Origin: Massilia timonae CCUG 45783
Lineage (GTDB): Bacteria > Pseudomonadota > Gammaproteobacteria > Burkholderiales > Burkholderiaceae_D
Assembly: GCF_000315425.1 (NCBI RefSeq)
Contig: NZ_JH992922.1
Location: forward strand, 1,543,226-1,607,225
DNA: 64,000 bases
Direction: 5' to 3'
Both the position numbers and the translations under genes were made by a program. This document shows, piece by piece, positions 53,778-61,947 of the stretch. The notes under the pieces were generated by a model. It had not been told where the DNA came from, did not search any database, and saw nothing but the letters and a program-made list of their open reading frames with translations. The number at the start of each line of letters is the position of its first letter. Position 1 is the first letter of the stretch.

Positions 53778-56700
53778 GCTGGGGATTCGTTGGAAACGTC
53801 GTCAAGCGCGCCCTCACCCAGCAGGCCGATGACGGCCTCCAGGTGCCCGAGGGCGAGGTCGAAGTCGAAGTCGGCGATCGCCGACTGGACCTGGGTCACG
53901 CGGGTGGCGGCCGGATGCGCCGCCAGCGCCGCGGCCAGGCTGGCCATGGCGCCGTCGTTCAGGGCGCCGCGTCGCAGCGCCTCGAGCGCCGCGTCCAGCG
54001 CATTGTTCGCCATCACCAGGGCATTGGCGACCTGGCGCGCATCGGTCGGCACCGCGTCGGTGGCCTGCTCCAGGCCGGCCAGGGAGTCGGCCAGCAGCTC
54101 GAGGCCGACGTTGGCGGCCGCGCCGCGCACCTTGTGCGCCAACATGCGCAGCTGCTGGTGCTCGCCGCCGGCGGCGTGCAGGCGCAGCGCCTGGCCCAGC
54201 GCGGCGTACTGGCGGGCGAAGTGGTCGAGCGCCTCGGCATAGGCGTCCTCGCGGTTGCTCCAGCGGTGCAGGCCGGCGCGCCGGTTCAGCACTTCGCGCG
54301 CCGCATTGGGCGCGGCATGTGCGTCCGGCGCGCTGCCGGGCAGTCCGAGCACGCGCGCGATCTCGTGCGACAGCGCGAACCAGTCGACCGGCTTGCTGGC
54401 GAAACCGTCCATGCCGGCGTCGACGCTGGCCTGGCGGTGTTCGGCCAGCACGCTGGCCGTCATCGCGATCACCGGCAGGCGACTGCGCCCGCTGGCCTGT
54501 TCCTGCTCGCGGATCGCGCGGGTGGCGGCCAGGCCGTCCATGGTCGGCATCTGGAAGTCCATCAGCGCCAGGTCGAATTCGCCGCTGGCCGCGAGTTCGA
54601 CCACGGCGGCGCCATCGCGCACCGCGGTCATGGTGTGGCCGCGGCGCGTCATCAGGAGCTGCATCAGTTCCAGGTTCTGCGGCACGTCGTCGGCCACCAG
54701 CACGCGCAGCGGCGGCAGCACGGCGGCGCTGCGCACGCGCGGCGCCTGGCTGGCAAAGCGCGCCAGCACCAGCGGCACCCGCACGTGGAAGGTGGTCCCG
54801 CATCCGAGCTCGCTCTCGGCCCAGATCCGGCCGCCCATCAGCTCGACCAGCTGCTTGCTGATCGTGGTGCCGAGACCGGTGCCGCCGAAGCGGCGCGTCA
54901 TCGAGGCGTCGGCCTGGGTGAACGGGTCGAAGATGGCGGCCAGGCGCTCGGGCGCGATGCCGATCCCGGTGTCGATCACGGCGATGCACAGCTGGTCGCC
55001 TTCGGCGCCGACCTTGAGCGTCACGCTGCCCCTGGCGGTGAACTTGATCGCGTTGTCCAGCAGGTTGGTCAGCACCTGGCGCATGCGCAGCTCGTCGCCG
55101 CGCAGGCCGGTCGGCAGCGCCGGATCGTACTGGATGTCCAGGTGCAGGCCCTTGGCGCGCGCGTTCGCGGCCAGGGTCGAGGACAGTTCGTCGATCAGCG
55201 ACAGCAGGTTGTAGTCGTTCTGTTCCAGCTCCACCGCGCCTTTTTCGAGCTTGGCGGTGTCGAGAATCTCGTTGAGCAGGCGCAGCAGGGCGCGGCCGGC
55301 GCTGCGGATGGTGTCCAGGTGGCGCCGCTGCTCCACGTCCAGGTCGCCGTCCAGCAGCACGTCGGTGAAGCCCAGGATCGAATTCATCGGGGTGCGGATC
55401 TCGTGGCTCATATTGGCCACGAAAGTCGCGCGCGCGGCGGCGGCCTGCTCGGCGGTTTCCTTGGCGGCGCGCAGCGCTTCTTCCATCTGGCGGCGCTCGG
55501 TGATGTCGAGGATGACGCCGTCCAGCCATTGCACGTCGCCGGCCTCGTCGCGCACCGCGGTGCCGTTTTCCCACAGCCAGCGCACGCCGCCGTCGGCGTG
55601 CAGCAGGCGGTATTCGACCAGGTAGGGCCGGCCTTCGCGCAGCGCGGCGCCGGTCGCCTTCGCCACCCGGATGCGGTCTTCGGCATGGATCAGGGCGCCG
55701 AACACGCGCCGCGGCGGCTCGCCCAGGAAGTCGGCGGCCGGATAGCCGGTGACGCGCTCGACCGCGTCGCTGATGAAGACCATCGGCCAGTCGCCACTGA
55801 GCTTGCTGCGATAGGAGATGCCGGGGATGTTGCCGATCAGGGAACGGAACTGCTGCTCGCTGTCGCGCAGCGCCCCTTCCATGGCGCGCCGCTCGCTGAT
55901 GTCGGTGACGAAGCAGACGAACAGGTCCTGGTCGCCCAGCTTGGCGTGCCCCATCGCGCCGCGCACCGGCACCAGGCTGCCGTCCTTGCGCAGGCCGAAG
56001 GTCTCGGTGCTGGTGTTGACGCCTTCCAGGCTGCCCCGGGACAACACGTACAGCAGGCCGCGCTCGGACTTGCGGTCATTTTCATTGAGCAGCACAGCGA
56101 TGTTGCGGCCGACGATCTCGTCGCGCTTCCAGCCGAAGATGCGCTCGGCCGAAGCGTTGAATTCGGTGATGGCGCCGTCGCGTCCGACCGTGATCACGCC
56201 GTCGACGGTGGTGGTGAGCAGCGCGCGCATCCAGGCTTCGCTGCGCGCCAGGCCGAGGTACATCTCGCGGTAGCGCAGCAGGCCATTGGTGGCCACCACG
56301 CCCAGCGACAACGCCACCGTGATGAGCGTGATCGACAGCGCCAGGAAGTCGCTGTTGGAACCGTTCAGGCCCAGCGGGTCGACCTCGCCGGAGAAGCGCG
56401 CCGCCGCCATGCCGGTGTAGTGCATGCCGGCGATGGCGCAGCCCATCACCACCGCCGCGATCAGCAGGCGGCGCGCATCGGTCATCGACTTGCAGCGCGA
56501 CAGGCCATGGCGCACGCCCAGCGCCAGCGTGGCCAGCACCACCGCGACCACGATCGACAGCGCGAACATGGCAGGATCGTAGTGGAGGTCGAGGCGCATG
56601 CGCATGCCGGCCATGCCGGTGTAGTGCATGGCGCCGATACCGGCGCCGACCAGCACCCCGCCCACCAGCAGGTGCGCCAGGCGCAGCTGGGGACGCGAGA

Positions 56701-57025
56701 TCAGGTTGAGCGCGACCCAGGACGCGCCGATGCTGGGCAGGGCCGACAGCAGGGTGATGCCATGGTCGTAATGGACCGGCGTGCACAGGTTAAAGGCGAG
56801 CATGCCGATGAAATGCATCGACCACACGCCGGCCCCCAGCGCCAGGCTGCCGGCGCCGAGCACGATGGCGCGGTGCGCGGGATTGCTGCTGGCGCGACCG
56901 GTGATCTGCAAGCCCATCCAGGAAGAAAAGATCGCCACCAGCAGCGACAGCACGACCAGGCGTGGCTCATAGACGCCATAGGCGAGCATGGACGGGTCGG
57001 TAGGGGCGTTAAATAGTTGCAACAT
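53774..57025 (-). CDS. MHYT-PAS-PAS hybrid histidine kinase with REC and HPt
   Basis: Read from ATG 57025 this is 1083 residues. An N-terminal seven-helix MHYT sensor (about 10-250) shows three repeats: MHFIGM, MHYTGMAGM and MHYTGMAAA. Such domains are proposed to bind copper and sense O2, CO or NO. Two PAS/PAC domains (about 265-520) follow, then HisKA with ANMSHEIRTPMNSILGF (His near 538), HATPase (GTGLGTTISKQLVELMGG), REC (LALMDFQMPTMDG near 821) and a C-terminal HPt (LAHKVRGAAANVG near 961). Longer starts at 57070 and 57088 are possible; none has a strong ribosome-binding site. It is coupled to the HD-GYP gene by a 4-nt overlap. Confidence 0.93.
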   Translation of the reverse strand: MLQLFNAPTDPSMLAYGVYEPRLVVLSLLVAIFSSWMGLQITGRASSNPAHRAIVLGAGSLALGAGVWSMHFIGMLAFNLCTPVHYDHGITLLSALPSIGASWVALNLISRPQLRLAHLLVGGVLVGAGIGAMHYTGMAGMRMRLDLHYDPAMFALSIVVAVVLATLALGVRHGLSRCKSMTDARRLLIAAVVMGCAIAGMHYTGMAAARFSGEVDPLGLNGSNSDFLALSITLITVALSLGVVATNGLLRYREMYLGLARSEAWMRALLTTTVDGVITVGRDGAITEFNASAERIFGWKRDEIVGRNIAVLLNENDRKSERGLLYVLSRGSLEGVNTSTETFGLRKDGSLVPVRGAMGHAKLGDQDLFVCFVTDISERRAMEGALRDSEQQFRSLIGNIPGISYRSKLSGDWPMVFISDAVERVTGYPAADFLGEPPRRVFGALIHAEDRIRVAKATGAALREGRPYLVEYRLLHADGGVRWLWENGTAVRDEAGDVQWLDGVILDITERRQMEEALRAAKETAEQAAAARATFVANMSHEIRTPMNSILGFTDVLLDGDLDVEQRRHLDTIRSAGRALLRLLNEILDTAKLEKGAVELEQNDYNLLSLIDELSSTLAANARAKGLHLDIQYDPALPTGLRGDELRMRQVLTNLLDNAIKFTARGSVTLKVGAEGDQLCIAVIDTGIGIAPERLAAIFDPFTQADASMTRRFGGTGLGTTISKQLVELMGGRIWAESELGCGTTFHVRVPLVLARFASQAPRVRSAAVLPPLRVLVADDVPQNLELMQLLMTRRGHTMTAVRDGAAVVELAASGEFDLALMDFQMPTMDGLAATRAIREQEQASGRSRLPVIAMTASVLAEHRQASVDAGMDGFASKPVDWFALSHEIARVLGLPGSAPDAHAAPNAAREVLNRRAGLHRWSNREDAYAEALDHFARQYAALGQALRLHAAGGEHQQLRMLAHKVRGAAANVGLELLADSLAGLEQATDAVPTDARQVANALVMANNALDAALEALRRGALNDGAMASLAAALAAHPAATRVTQVQSAIADFDFDLALGHLEAVIGLLGEGALDDVSNESPA

Positions 57026-57254
57026 GAATTCGTGGGTAGTCGGGACAGGAGAGTTCTGTCCGTAAGGCATGACCACGAAGTATGGCATTTTCCCGGCTGG
57101 AAATGTTGTTGGCGACCGGAATGAACAGACGATTGGCGCGGTTTTGTAGCGCCTGAGCGACCATTTTTGTGCATTCCTTGTTCAAGGATTATGGTCTTGG
57201 CATGCCGGAGCGCGCGGGACGGCGCGCCCGAGGAATCGGGCGCGCCGGCGCCGG

Positions 57255-59450
57255 TTATTGCGTGGCGTCGGCCGGGCCGGGCGGCAGCGTCGCCTCGAAG
57301 CTGGCCGGCGGCAGGCCCTGGCACCAGCGGCGCCACATCAGGCGTAGCGCGTGCTCGATGCCGTCGGCGACCCGGGTCATGGAGTCCGACGTGGGCAGCG
57401 CATAACGTTCGCGCAGGGTGGCGCGCAGCGCCGCCAGCGCCGCCAGGTCGCCGCAGATGGCCAGGCCCTTGGCGACGAAATCGTCGGCGCTGTGCGCGAC
57501 GAAATGGTGCAGCTCGCAATGCTCGAGGAAGCAGGCGGTTTGTCGTCCGGTCACGGTGCCTGCGTCCAGGGTCAGGGTCGGCACGCCCATCCAGCCGGCG
57601 TGCAGGGTCGTGGTGCCGCCCGGGTACGGGAAGGTGTCGAGGCACAGGTCGACCTGCTGGTGCAGCTTCAGGTAATCGTTCAGCCCGATGCGGCCATGGA
57701 AGTCGACCCGGTGCGCGGCGATGCCTTCGTGGTCCAGCCAGGCGCGCAGCTGGGCATGGTCGTGCTGTTCCGGCATGCCGCCTACCAGCAGCCGCGCATC
57801 GCGCAGCGCGCGCAGCAGCATCCCCCAGGCCTTGATCACTTCGCTGTTGAACTTGCTGAGACGGTTGAAGCTGCCGAACGTGACGTAGCCGTTGGCCAGG
57901 GCGGGCAACGGGCCGACGTCGGGCGCGCTGGCCACCGGCTCGAAGGGTATCAACAGCGGCAACTGCACCAGTTTTTCCACGAACAGGTGGTCATACTGTC
58001 CGTGAGGCAGGAATTTTCGGTCGACCAGGTAGTAATCCATCGCCGCCAGGCCGGTGGTGCCGGGATAGCCGATCCAGGACGCCTGGACCGGCGCCAGCCG
58101 GCGCGCGAAGGCGGGCAGCCGGTTGAAGGCGGTGTGGCCCGACAGGTCGATCAGGATGTCGATGCCGTCGGCGCGCACCTGCCGCTCCAGTTCCTCATCG
58201 TCGAGCGCGGCGACATCGCGCCAATGGGGCAGGTGGCCACGCAGGCGTTCGGTGACCGCGTCGACCAGGGTATGGTTGTAGTAGGCATGCAGCGTCAGCC
58301 CGGGGCGCTGCCCGAGGCGCTCGAAGACCGGTTCGATGAAGGAGGTGACCGCGTGGTTGCGCAGGTCGCCCGACACGAAGCCGACGCGCAGGCGCCGCTC
58401 CGGCTCCGGCGTGTTGTCCAGGGCGGCGGGCGGCGCGGTCCTTTGTTCGACCAGCTTGCCGTACAACCGGTGTTCGGCGAACAGTGCGTCCGGCGTCAGC
58501 CCGGGCATTTCGCTCAGGCAGAACAGCATATTGCTGTGGGCATCGGTCTGCTCCGGATTTCGCTCCAACAAGTCGCGATAGACGGCCACCGCTTCGACCA
58601 GCCGGCCCTGGGTCTGCAGGATCAGCGCAAGCGTGATGGCCGCCTTTTCATGCCGCGGATCGAGCGCCAGCGCCGCGTTGGCGTTGGCCTGCGCCTCGGA
58701 CAGCCGTCCACGCTCGGCCAGGGTGATGGCCAGGTGGTTGTGGGCATCCACGTTGCCGGGCCGCAGCGCGAGGGCGCGCCGCAGCACGTTCTCCGATTCG
58801 ACCAGCCGGTTGGCGCGCATCAAGAGCATGCCCAGGTTGCTGAGCGTTTCGGCATCGTCGGGGTCGAACCTGGCCGACATGGCCATGGCATTCAGGGCCC
58901 CATGCGCGTCGCCGCGCCGGTGATAAATGCCACCTAATAATTTCCAGCCGAATGAGTGCTGGGGGAAGCGTTCGACGAGCGCACGCGCGGCGTGCTCCGC
59001 TTCCTCGGTGCGTCCCTGCGCGAACAAGGCGGCGGCGGCGTCGATCTCGCTGCTATCGGGCGCGCCCGAGCTGGCCAACTGCCGTTCGATGTCGTCGATC
59101 GCCAGACCTTGCAGGCCGTGGGTCCGGCCGAGCTGGAGCAGTTCAGCGGCGGCGGCGAACTGGCGCGCCTCGATCAGGGCGGCGAGATAGGCAAGCCAGT
59201 GGGCCTCCTGGCCGGGGTCGGCTTCCAGGGCGGCGGCGAAATGCGGGATCGCCGTCTCGGCATCGCCGGCGCGGCTGGCCAGCACGCCCACGGCGTGGTG
59301 GGCGCCGGCGTGGCCGGGCTGGAGGTCGAGCACCGCCCCGTACAGGGCCAGCGCCTGCTCGAGGTTGCCCGCTTCGGTTTCGTGGTGTGCGGCCTGCATG
59401 GCCTGGTCGACGATCTGGAGGACGTCGGCGCTGGGGGGGAGCGTGCTCAT
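57255..59450 (-). CDS. TPR-containing O-GlcNAc-transferase/SPINDLY-like glycosyltransferase (GT41)
   Basis: This 731-residue protein has about eight tetratricopeptide repeats in residues 10-340 (for example GNLEQALALYGAVLDLQPGH and RLVESENVLRRALALRPGN). A GT41 catalytic region (about 365-725) follows, with RLRVGFVSGDLRNHAVTSF, DLSGHTAFNRL, RLAPVQASWIGYPGTTGL, YVTFGSFNRLSKF and TFPYPGGTTTLHAGWMGVP. Bacterial members glycosylate Ser/Thr of proteins such as flagellins or adhesins. The target here is unknown and no flagellar genes are in the window. The 5' side faces the mobile island. Confidence 0.88.
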   Translation of the reverse strand: MSTLPPSADVLQIVDQAMQAAHHETEAGNLEQALALYGAVLDLQPGHAGAHHAVGVLASRAGDAETAIPHFAAALEADPGQEAHWLAYLAALIEARQFAAAAELLQLGRTHGLQGLAIDDIERQLASSGAPDSSEIDAAAALFAQGRTEEAEHAARALVERFPQHSFGWKLLGGIYHRRGDAHGALNAMAMSARFDPDDAETLSNLGMLLMRANRLVESENVLRRALALRPGNVDAHNHLAITLAERGRLSEAQANANAALALDPRHEKAAITLALILQTQGRLVEAVAVYRDLLERNPEQTDAHSNMLFCLSEMPGLTPDALFAEHRLYGKLVEQRTAPPAALDNTPEPERRLRVGFVSGDLRNHAVTSFIEPVFERLGQRPGLTLHAYYNHTLVDAVTERLRGHLPHWRDVAALDDEELERQVRADGIDILIDLSGHTAFNRLPAFARRLAPVQASWIGYPGTTGLAAMDYYLVDRKFLPHGQYDHLFVEKLVQLPLLIPFEPVASAPDVGPLPALANGYVTFGSFNRLSKFNSEVIKAWGMLLRALRDARLLVGGMPEQHDHAQLRAWLDHEGIAAHRVDFHGRIGLNDYLKLHQQVDLCLDTFPYPGGTTTLHAGWMGVPTLTLDAGTVTGRQTACFLEHCELHHFVAHSADDFVAKGLAICGDLAALAALRATLRERYALPTSDSMTRVADGIEHALRLMWRRWCQGLPPASFEATLPPGPADATQ

Positions 59451-59572
59451 GGCGCTACATTAGGGTATGAGGCGGGCGGGGGTCAAGGAGGGGGGCTGAT
59501 GGGTGGTGGCGTGTCGTGCCGCCCGGGCCGGATAACAAAAGAAGATGACGCGTTTTCGCTAGACGCAACAAA

Positions 59573-59604
59573 AAGCCCGCATACTCAGTGAGCTATGCGG
59601 GCTT
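59573..59604 (-). terminator. Strong hairpin at the left edge of the island
   Basis: An 11-bp perfect stem AAGCCCGCATA/TATGCGGGCTT (59573-59583, 59594-59604) has an inner CTCA/TGAG pairing. On the minus strand it is followed by TTTTTGTTG. It would stop leftward transcription from the island before the GT41 gene. The remaining 59451-59926 interval holds no gene that I can support. Confidence 0.65.
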
Positions 59605-59685
59605 CGGTATTCTATGTGCTGCTGCTAACAGGCGGTGCCTCCGGCCGGAATCCAAAATACATTTAGATCAAAGACTTATAGTGAG

Positions 59686-59720
59686 TTCGCGTAACTTTCG
59701 CGTAACAAGAATCTAGATTC
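59686..59720. repeat. Direct repeats and palindrome in the island leader
   Basis: TTCGCGTAAC occurs at 59686-59695 and 59697-59706 (11-bp period), followed by the perfect palindrome GAATCTAGATTC (59709-59720). These lie at the left end of the AT-richer DNA and could be regulator or recombinase binding sites. No function is shown by sequence alone. Confidence 0.4.
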
Positions 59721-59880
59721 ACGCGGGTTTGCATGATTGACAAGTTTTTCTGGATTGGGGGGGAGAGAGACCGAGTACGTCCATTCGACACGTTCGGGGG
59801 AAAGGGGTGTTGCTAGGTTGCCTCAGAGAAACAAAAAATTGTTTATTTGTCAATATACAAACCGGATGCCTTTCTGTTAC

Positions 59881-59909
59881 GCTTGCAAGATTCTTTGAAC
59901 CGCTTGCAA
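59881..59909. repeat. GCTTGCAA direct repeat, 21 bp apart, upstream of the proteinase gene
   Basis: GCTTGCAA at 59881-59888 and 59902-59909 is spaced by two helical turns. The second copy ends 17 bp before the proteinase start. The TTGCAA core is itself palindromic. The arrangement suggests cooperative binding by a regulator on one DNA face. Confidence 0.35.
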
Positions 59910-59926
59910 AAACACACGGGGTAAGT

Positions 59927-60883
59927 ATGACTGGTGATGCTGTATCTCCTCAAGGTGTATTGTCTGCTCTTGTGAAGAGCCAAGGAGATCGAGATCTGAT
60001 CCTCATTAGCAGAGGGATCACAAGGAAGCTTCACCATGACCTCTCTCTCCTCATCGCCAAAGAGAAAAAAAACAACAAGGTCACTGTCTTTTTGACAACC
60101 CTCGGTGGAGATCCCGACGGCGGCTACAGGATCGCACGTTGCTTGCAGCATCACTACGAGCACATCCGGCTCATCGTTCCTAGTCATTGTAAGAGCGCTG
60201 GAACGTTGATTGCGATTGGGGCGCATGAACTGGTCATTGGCGACTTGGGCGAGCTTGGTCCTCTCGACGTACAAGTTTTGAAGAGTTCTGAACTGGAGGA
60301 GCGCAGTTCTGGCCTCGACATCGTCCAGGCATTAGAGGCAGCTCAAACGCATGCACGACAGGCATTCCATTCGACTTTGGTCGAGATCAGGCAAGGTGGA
60401 CGTTTGTCGACTAAACTGGCGGGTGAATTCGCTGCTACTGTCGCGATTGGCGTAGCGGCGCCCCTGTATAGTCAGATTGACCCCAACCGTTTAGGCGAGA
60501 TGCAACGCGCGATGCGTATTGCTCATGAGTATGGAAAACGCCTCGATCAAACCAGTCAATCTATGCGCAACGGTGCGCTTGACAACCTGATTGCAGGTTA
60601 TCCTTCCCACAGCTTCGTGATCGATAGAAAAGAGGCATCAAGCTTGTTTTCGTCAGTTCGGTCTCCAACTAAGGAAGAAAAGGAATTTTGTGATCTTGTA
60701 TGGAAACACTTGGGCACGCAGTCAGAGACTGGCCCGTTGTTCATAGAAGATGAATCGTCTACCACCCAAGGAGAGCAACATGATGGAACTATTGAAGGCA
60801 CTGGCGACGAACAGCCAGACGCTTACACCGCCGCCGACGACCCTGTACAAGATCCAGCAGCGTCAGATGAACCAGGCAAGTGA
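59927..60883 (+). CDS. Clp-fold serine proteinase (SDH family, SppA/ClpP-like)
   Basis: This 318-residue protein has the Clp/crotonase-like serine protease fold of the SDH_sah family. VTVFLTTLGGDPDGGYRIARCL is the first conserved segment. PSHCKSAGTLIAIGAHELVIG carries the likely nucleophile Ser in KSAG, and DLGELGPLDVQV follows as in the family, ending the oligomerisation core. No signal peptide or membrane helix is seen. Residues about 275-318 are an acidic, probably disordered tail. ATG 59927 starts just before the first family segment. Base composition is clearly lower in GC than the flanking chromosome, indicating acquisition. Related proteinases occur in islands and prophages, but the target is unknown. 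It overlaps a small gene at its 3' end. Confidence 0.82.
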   Translation: MTGDAVSPQGVLSALVKSQGDRDLILISRGITRKLHHDLSLLIAKEKKNNKVTVFLTTLGGDPDGGYRIARCLQHHYEHIRLIVPSHCKSAGTLIAIGAHELVIGDLGELGPLDVQVLKSSELEERSSGLDIVQALEAAQTHARQAFHSTLVEIRQGGRLSTKLAGEFAATVAIGVAAPLYSQIDPNRLGEMQRAMRIAHEYGKRLDQTSQSMRNGALDNLIAGYPSHSFVIDRKEASSLFSSVRSPTKEEKEFCDLVWKHLGTQSETGPLFIEDESSTTQGEQHDGTIEGTGDEQPDAYTAADDPVQDPAASDEPGK

Positions 60884-60950
60884 GTTTGCTAAGATGGTTC
60901 AGGAAAAGCAAACTTCTTCCCCAGTACGGTCAACGCTTGCTGCTGCTTGA
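60780..60950 (+). CDS. Small 56-residue protein overlapping the proteinase gene
   Basis: A second frame starts at ATG 60780 (or ATG 60783) inside the 3' end of the proteinase gene. It is preceded by AAGGAGAGCAAC, one of the best Shine-Dalgarno sequences in the window. It encodes 56 residues (opening MMELLKALATNSQTL, then a Gln/Lys-rich helical stretch), stopping at 60950 just before a strong terminator. The overlap is about 104 bp. It is not recognisable by family. The strong ribosome site and shared transcript suggest a functional partner or regulator of the proteinase. Confidence 0.65.
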   Translation: MMELLKALATNSQTLTPPPTTLYKIQQRQMNQASEFAKMVQEKQTSSPVRSTLAAA

Positions 60951-60962
60951 GTTTGATAGGAT

Positions 60963-60992
60963 AAAAAAGCCCGCGAGAATGCGGGCTTTTTT
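60963..60992. terminator. Bidirectional rho-independent terminator
   Basis: A perfect 12-bp stem AAAAAAGCCCGC/GCGGGCTTTTTT (60963-60974, 60981-60992) with loop GAGAAT lies between the proteinase/small-gene unit and the convergent minus-strand genes. It works on both strands. Confidence 0.9.
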
Positions 60993-61003
60993 CTTGCCAT
61001 GCT

Positions 61004-61276
61004 TCAGTGCTTGTCTTGGTACTTCATCATCCAAGCCCAGACTTCCTGCGCGCGATACCGCGCGTGGCCACGGCCACCAGTCGTAGTCGGTAAACGGACC
61101 GCTTTTGGGAAGTCCGGCTGCGGAGCCAACCGCTCGCGTACCTGAGCCTCGCTGAGCTTCATGCAGGACGCGATTGTTGCGATGTCCCACATCTCGTAGT
61201 CGAACGGGATCTGCGGCCGAATACGATCGGCTACGGCTGCAGCCAGGCGGTTAATCAAATCGTTGTCGTCAGCCAT
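61004..61276 (-). CDS. Small AlpA/excisionase-like DNA-binding protein
   Basis: This 90-residue protein from ATG 61276 (AAGGAGCCGACCA upstream) contains a MerR/AlpA-like winged-helix pattern: ATIASCMKLSEAQVRERLAP, a basic wing with FPKAVRLPTTTGGRGHARYR, then VWAWMMKY. Such proteins are common in prophages as regulators or excisionases. It overlaps the upstream gene by 8 nt. Assignment is by pattern only. Confidence 0.6.
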   Translation of the reverse strand: MADDNDLINRLAAAVADRIRPQIPFDYEMWDIATIASCMKLSEAQVRERLAPQPDFPKAVRLPTTTGGRGHARYRAQEVWAWMMKYQDKH

Positions 61277-61568
61277 TGGTCGGCTCCTTCCTCTTCTTCT
61301 TTCCTGACCGCTTCCGTAGCAGCCTGTCGCGGACAATGCGATCTAGGGCATCGCCCAGTGTCATGTCTTTGAACTGGATGTAGCTGGTAAGAGCTTGTCT
61401 GACTTCCAGCGAAACTGCGATTCGGGGGAGCAGTATTTTTCCCTCGGCTTCCATCTTGGCCCGTCGACGTGCCTGCCTTGCCGATTCGCTCAGTGCGGTT
61501 CCTGTCGAAGGCCTGCCGCGTTTGCGAGGTGGTTCCGGTCTTGTGTCTGCATGTTCAATGTCCTGCAT
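61269..61568 (-). CDS. Basic prophage-type hypothetical protein with AT-hook-like and possible ribbon-helix-helix motifs
   Basis: This 99-residue, strongly basic protein has an AT-hook-like RKRGRPSTG near residue 16, then an Arg-rich helix (ARQARRRAKMEAEG). A region PRIAVSLEVRQALTSYIQFKD resembles ribbon-helix-helix DNA-binding proteins, and a Lys/Arg-rich tail follows. It is probably a DNA-binding accessory protein of the prophage remnant. It overlaps the next gene by 8 nt. Confidence 0.6.
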   Translation of the reverse strand: MQDIEHADTRPEPPRKRGRPSTGTALSESARQARRRAKMEAEGKILLPRIAVSLEVRQALTSYIQFKDMTLGDALDRIVRDRLLRKRSGKKKRKEPTNG

Positions 61569-61613
61569 AGTCGTTAATCCTGTAAGGAATTATCGTGAGA
61601 ACTCACGTTTTTT

Positions 61614-61901
61614 CTAAGCTGGTTCCGGCGTGGTTGGGTCCCCGCGCAGATCCGCAATTTCCTGTTTGTCCTGTTTGATCTGAATGTCTTTGCTGTCGAA
61701 GCCGCCTACCTTGCCCGCCAGGTAGACGGTCATCGAGATGCGGCCACCGTCGCGGTTGGCGGTCAGGCAGCTGATGAACTGGTTTAGGCCTTCATGCACC
61801 ACCGGGCGAGCGCAGTGCATCGACTTGAGCAATAGCAGGTGATGCTTGTAGGCGGTCGGGTCGTTCGGCTCGTCCTGGGTGCCTGGTACAGGGCCAGTCA
61901 T
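61614..61901 (-). CDS. Prophage-type hypothetical protein
   Basis: This 95-residue acidic protein has GGGGGAGAAAAC directly before the ATG, a strong ribosome site. The middle (LNQFISCLTANRDGGRISMTVYLAGKVGGF) is beta-rich. No function is recognised. Its position beside the damaged adenine methylase and the two DNA-binding genes suggests a phage-derived cluster. Confidence 0.6.
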   Translation of the reverse strand: MTGPVPGTQDEPNDPTAYKHHLLLLKSMHCARPVVHEGLNQFISCLTANRDGGRISMTVYLAGKVGGFDSKDIQIKQDKQEIADLRGDPTTPEPA

Positions 61902-61947
61902 GTTTTCTCCCCCTGGCTGATCGAGCTGTCAGGCCAGTGCTGGAAAA

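Noticed and set aside
53843..57016. 1057-codon plus-strand frame opposite the MHYT hybrid kinase
   Set aside because: His/Arg/Gln-rich low-complexity translation with no domains; the minus strand encodes a complete multidomain kinase.
59634..59655. tRNA 3'-end-like sequence (GTGCCTCCGGCCGGAATC on the plus strand) as an attachment site
   Set aside because: It resembles a T-arm plus acceptor 3' side, but the T-stem partner and the TTCGA loop are absent, and no tRNA can be folded. It is too weak to call.
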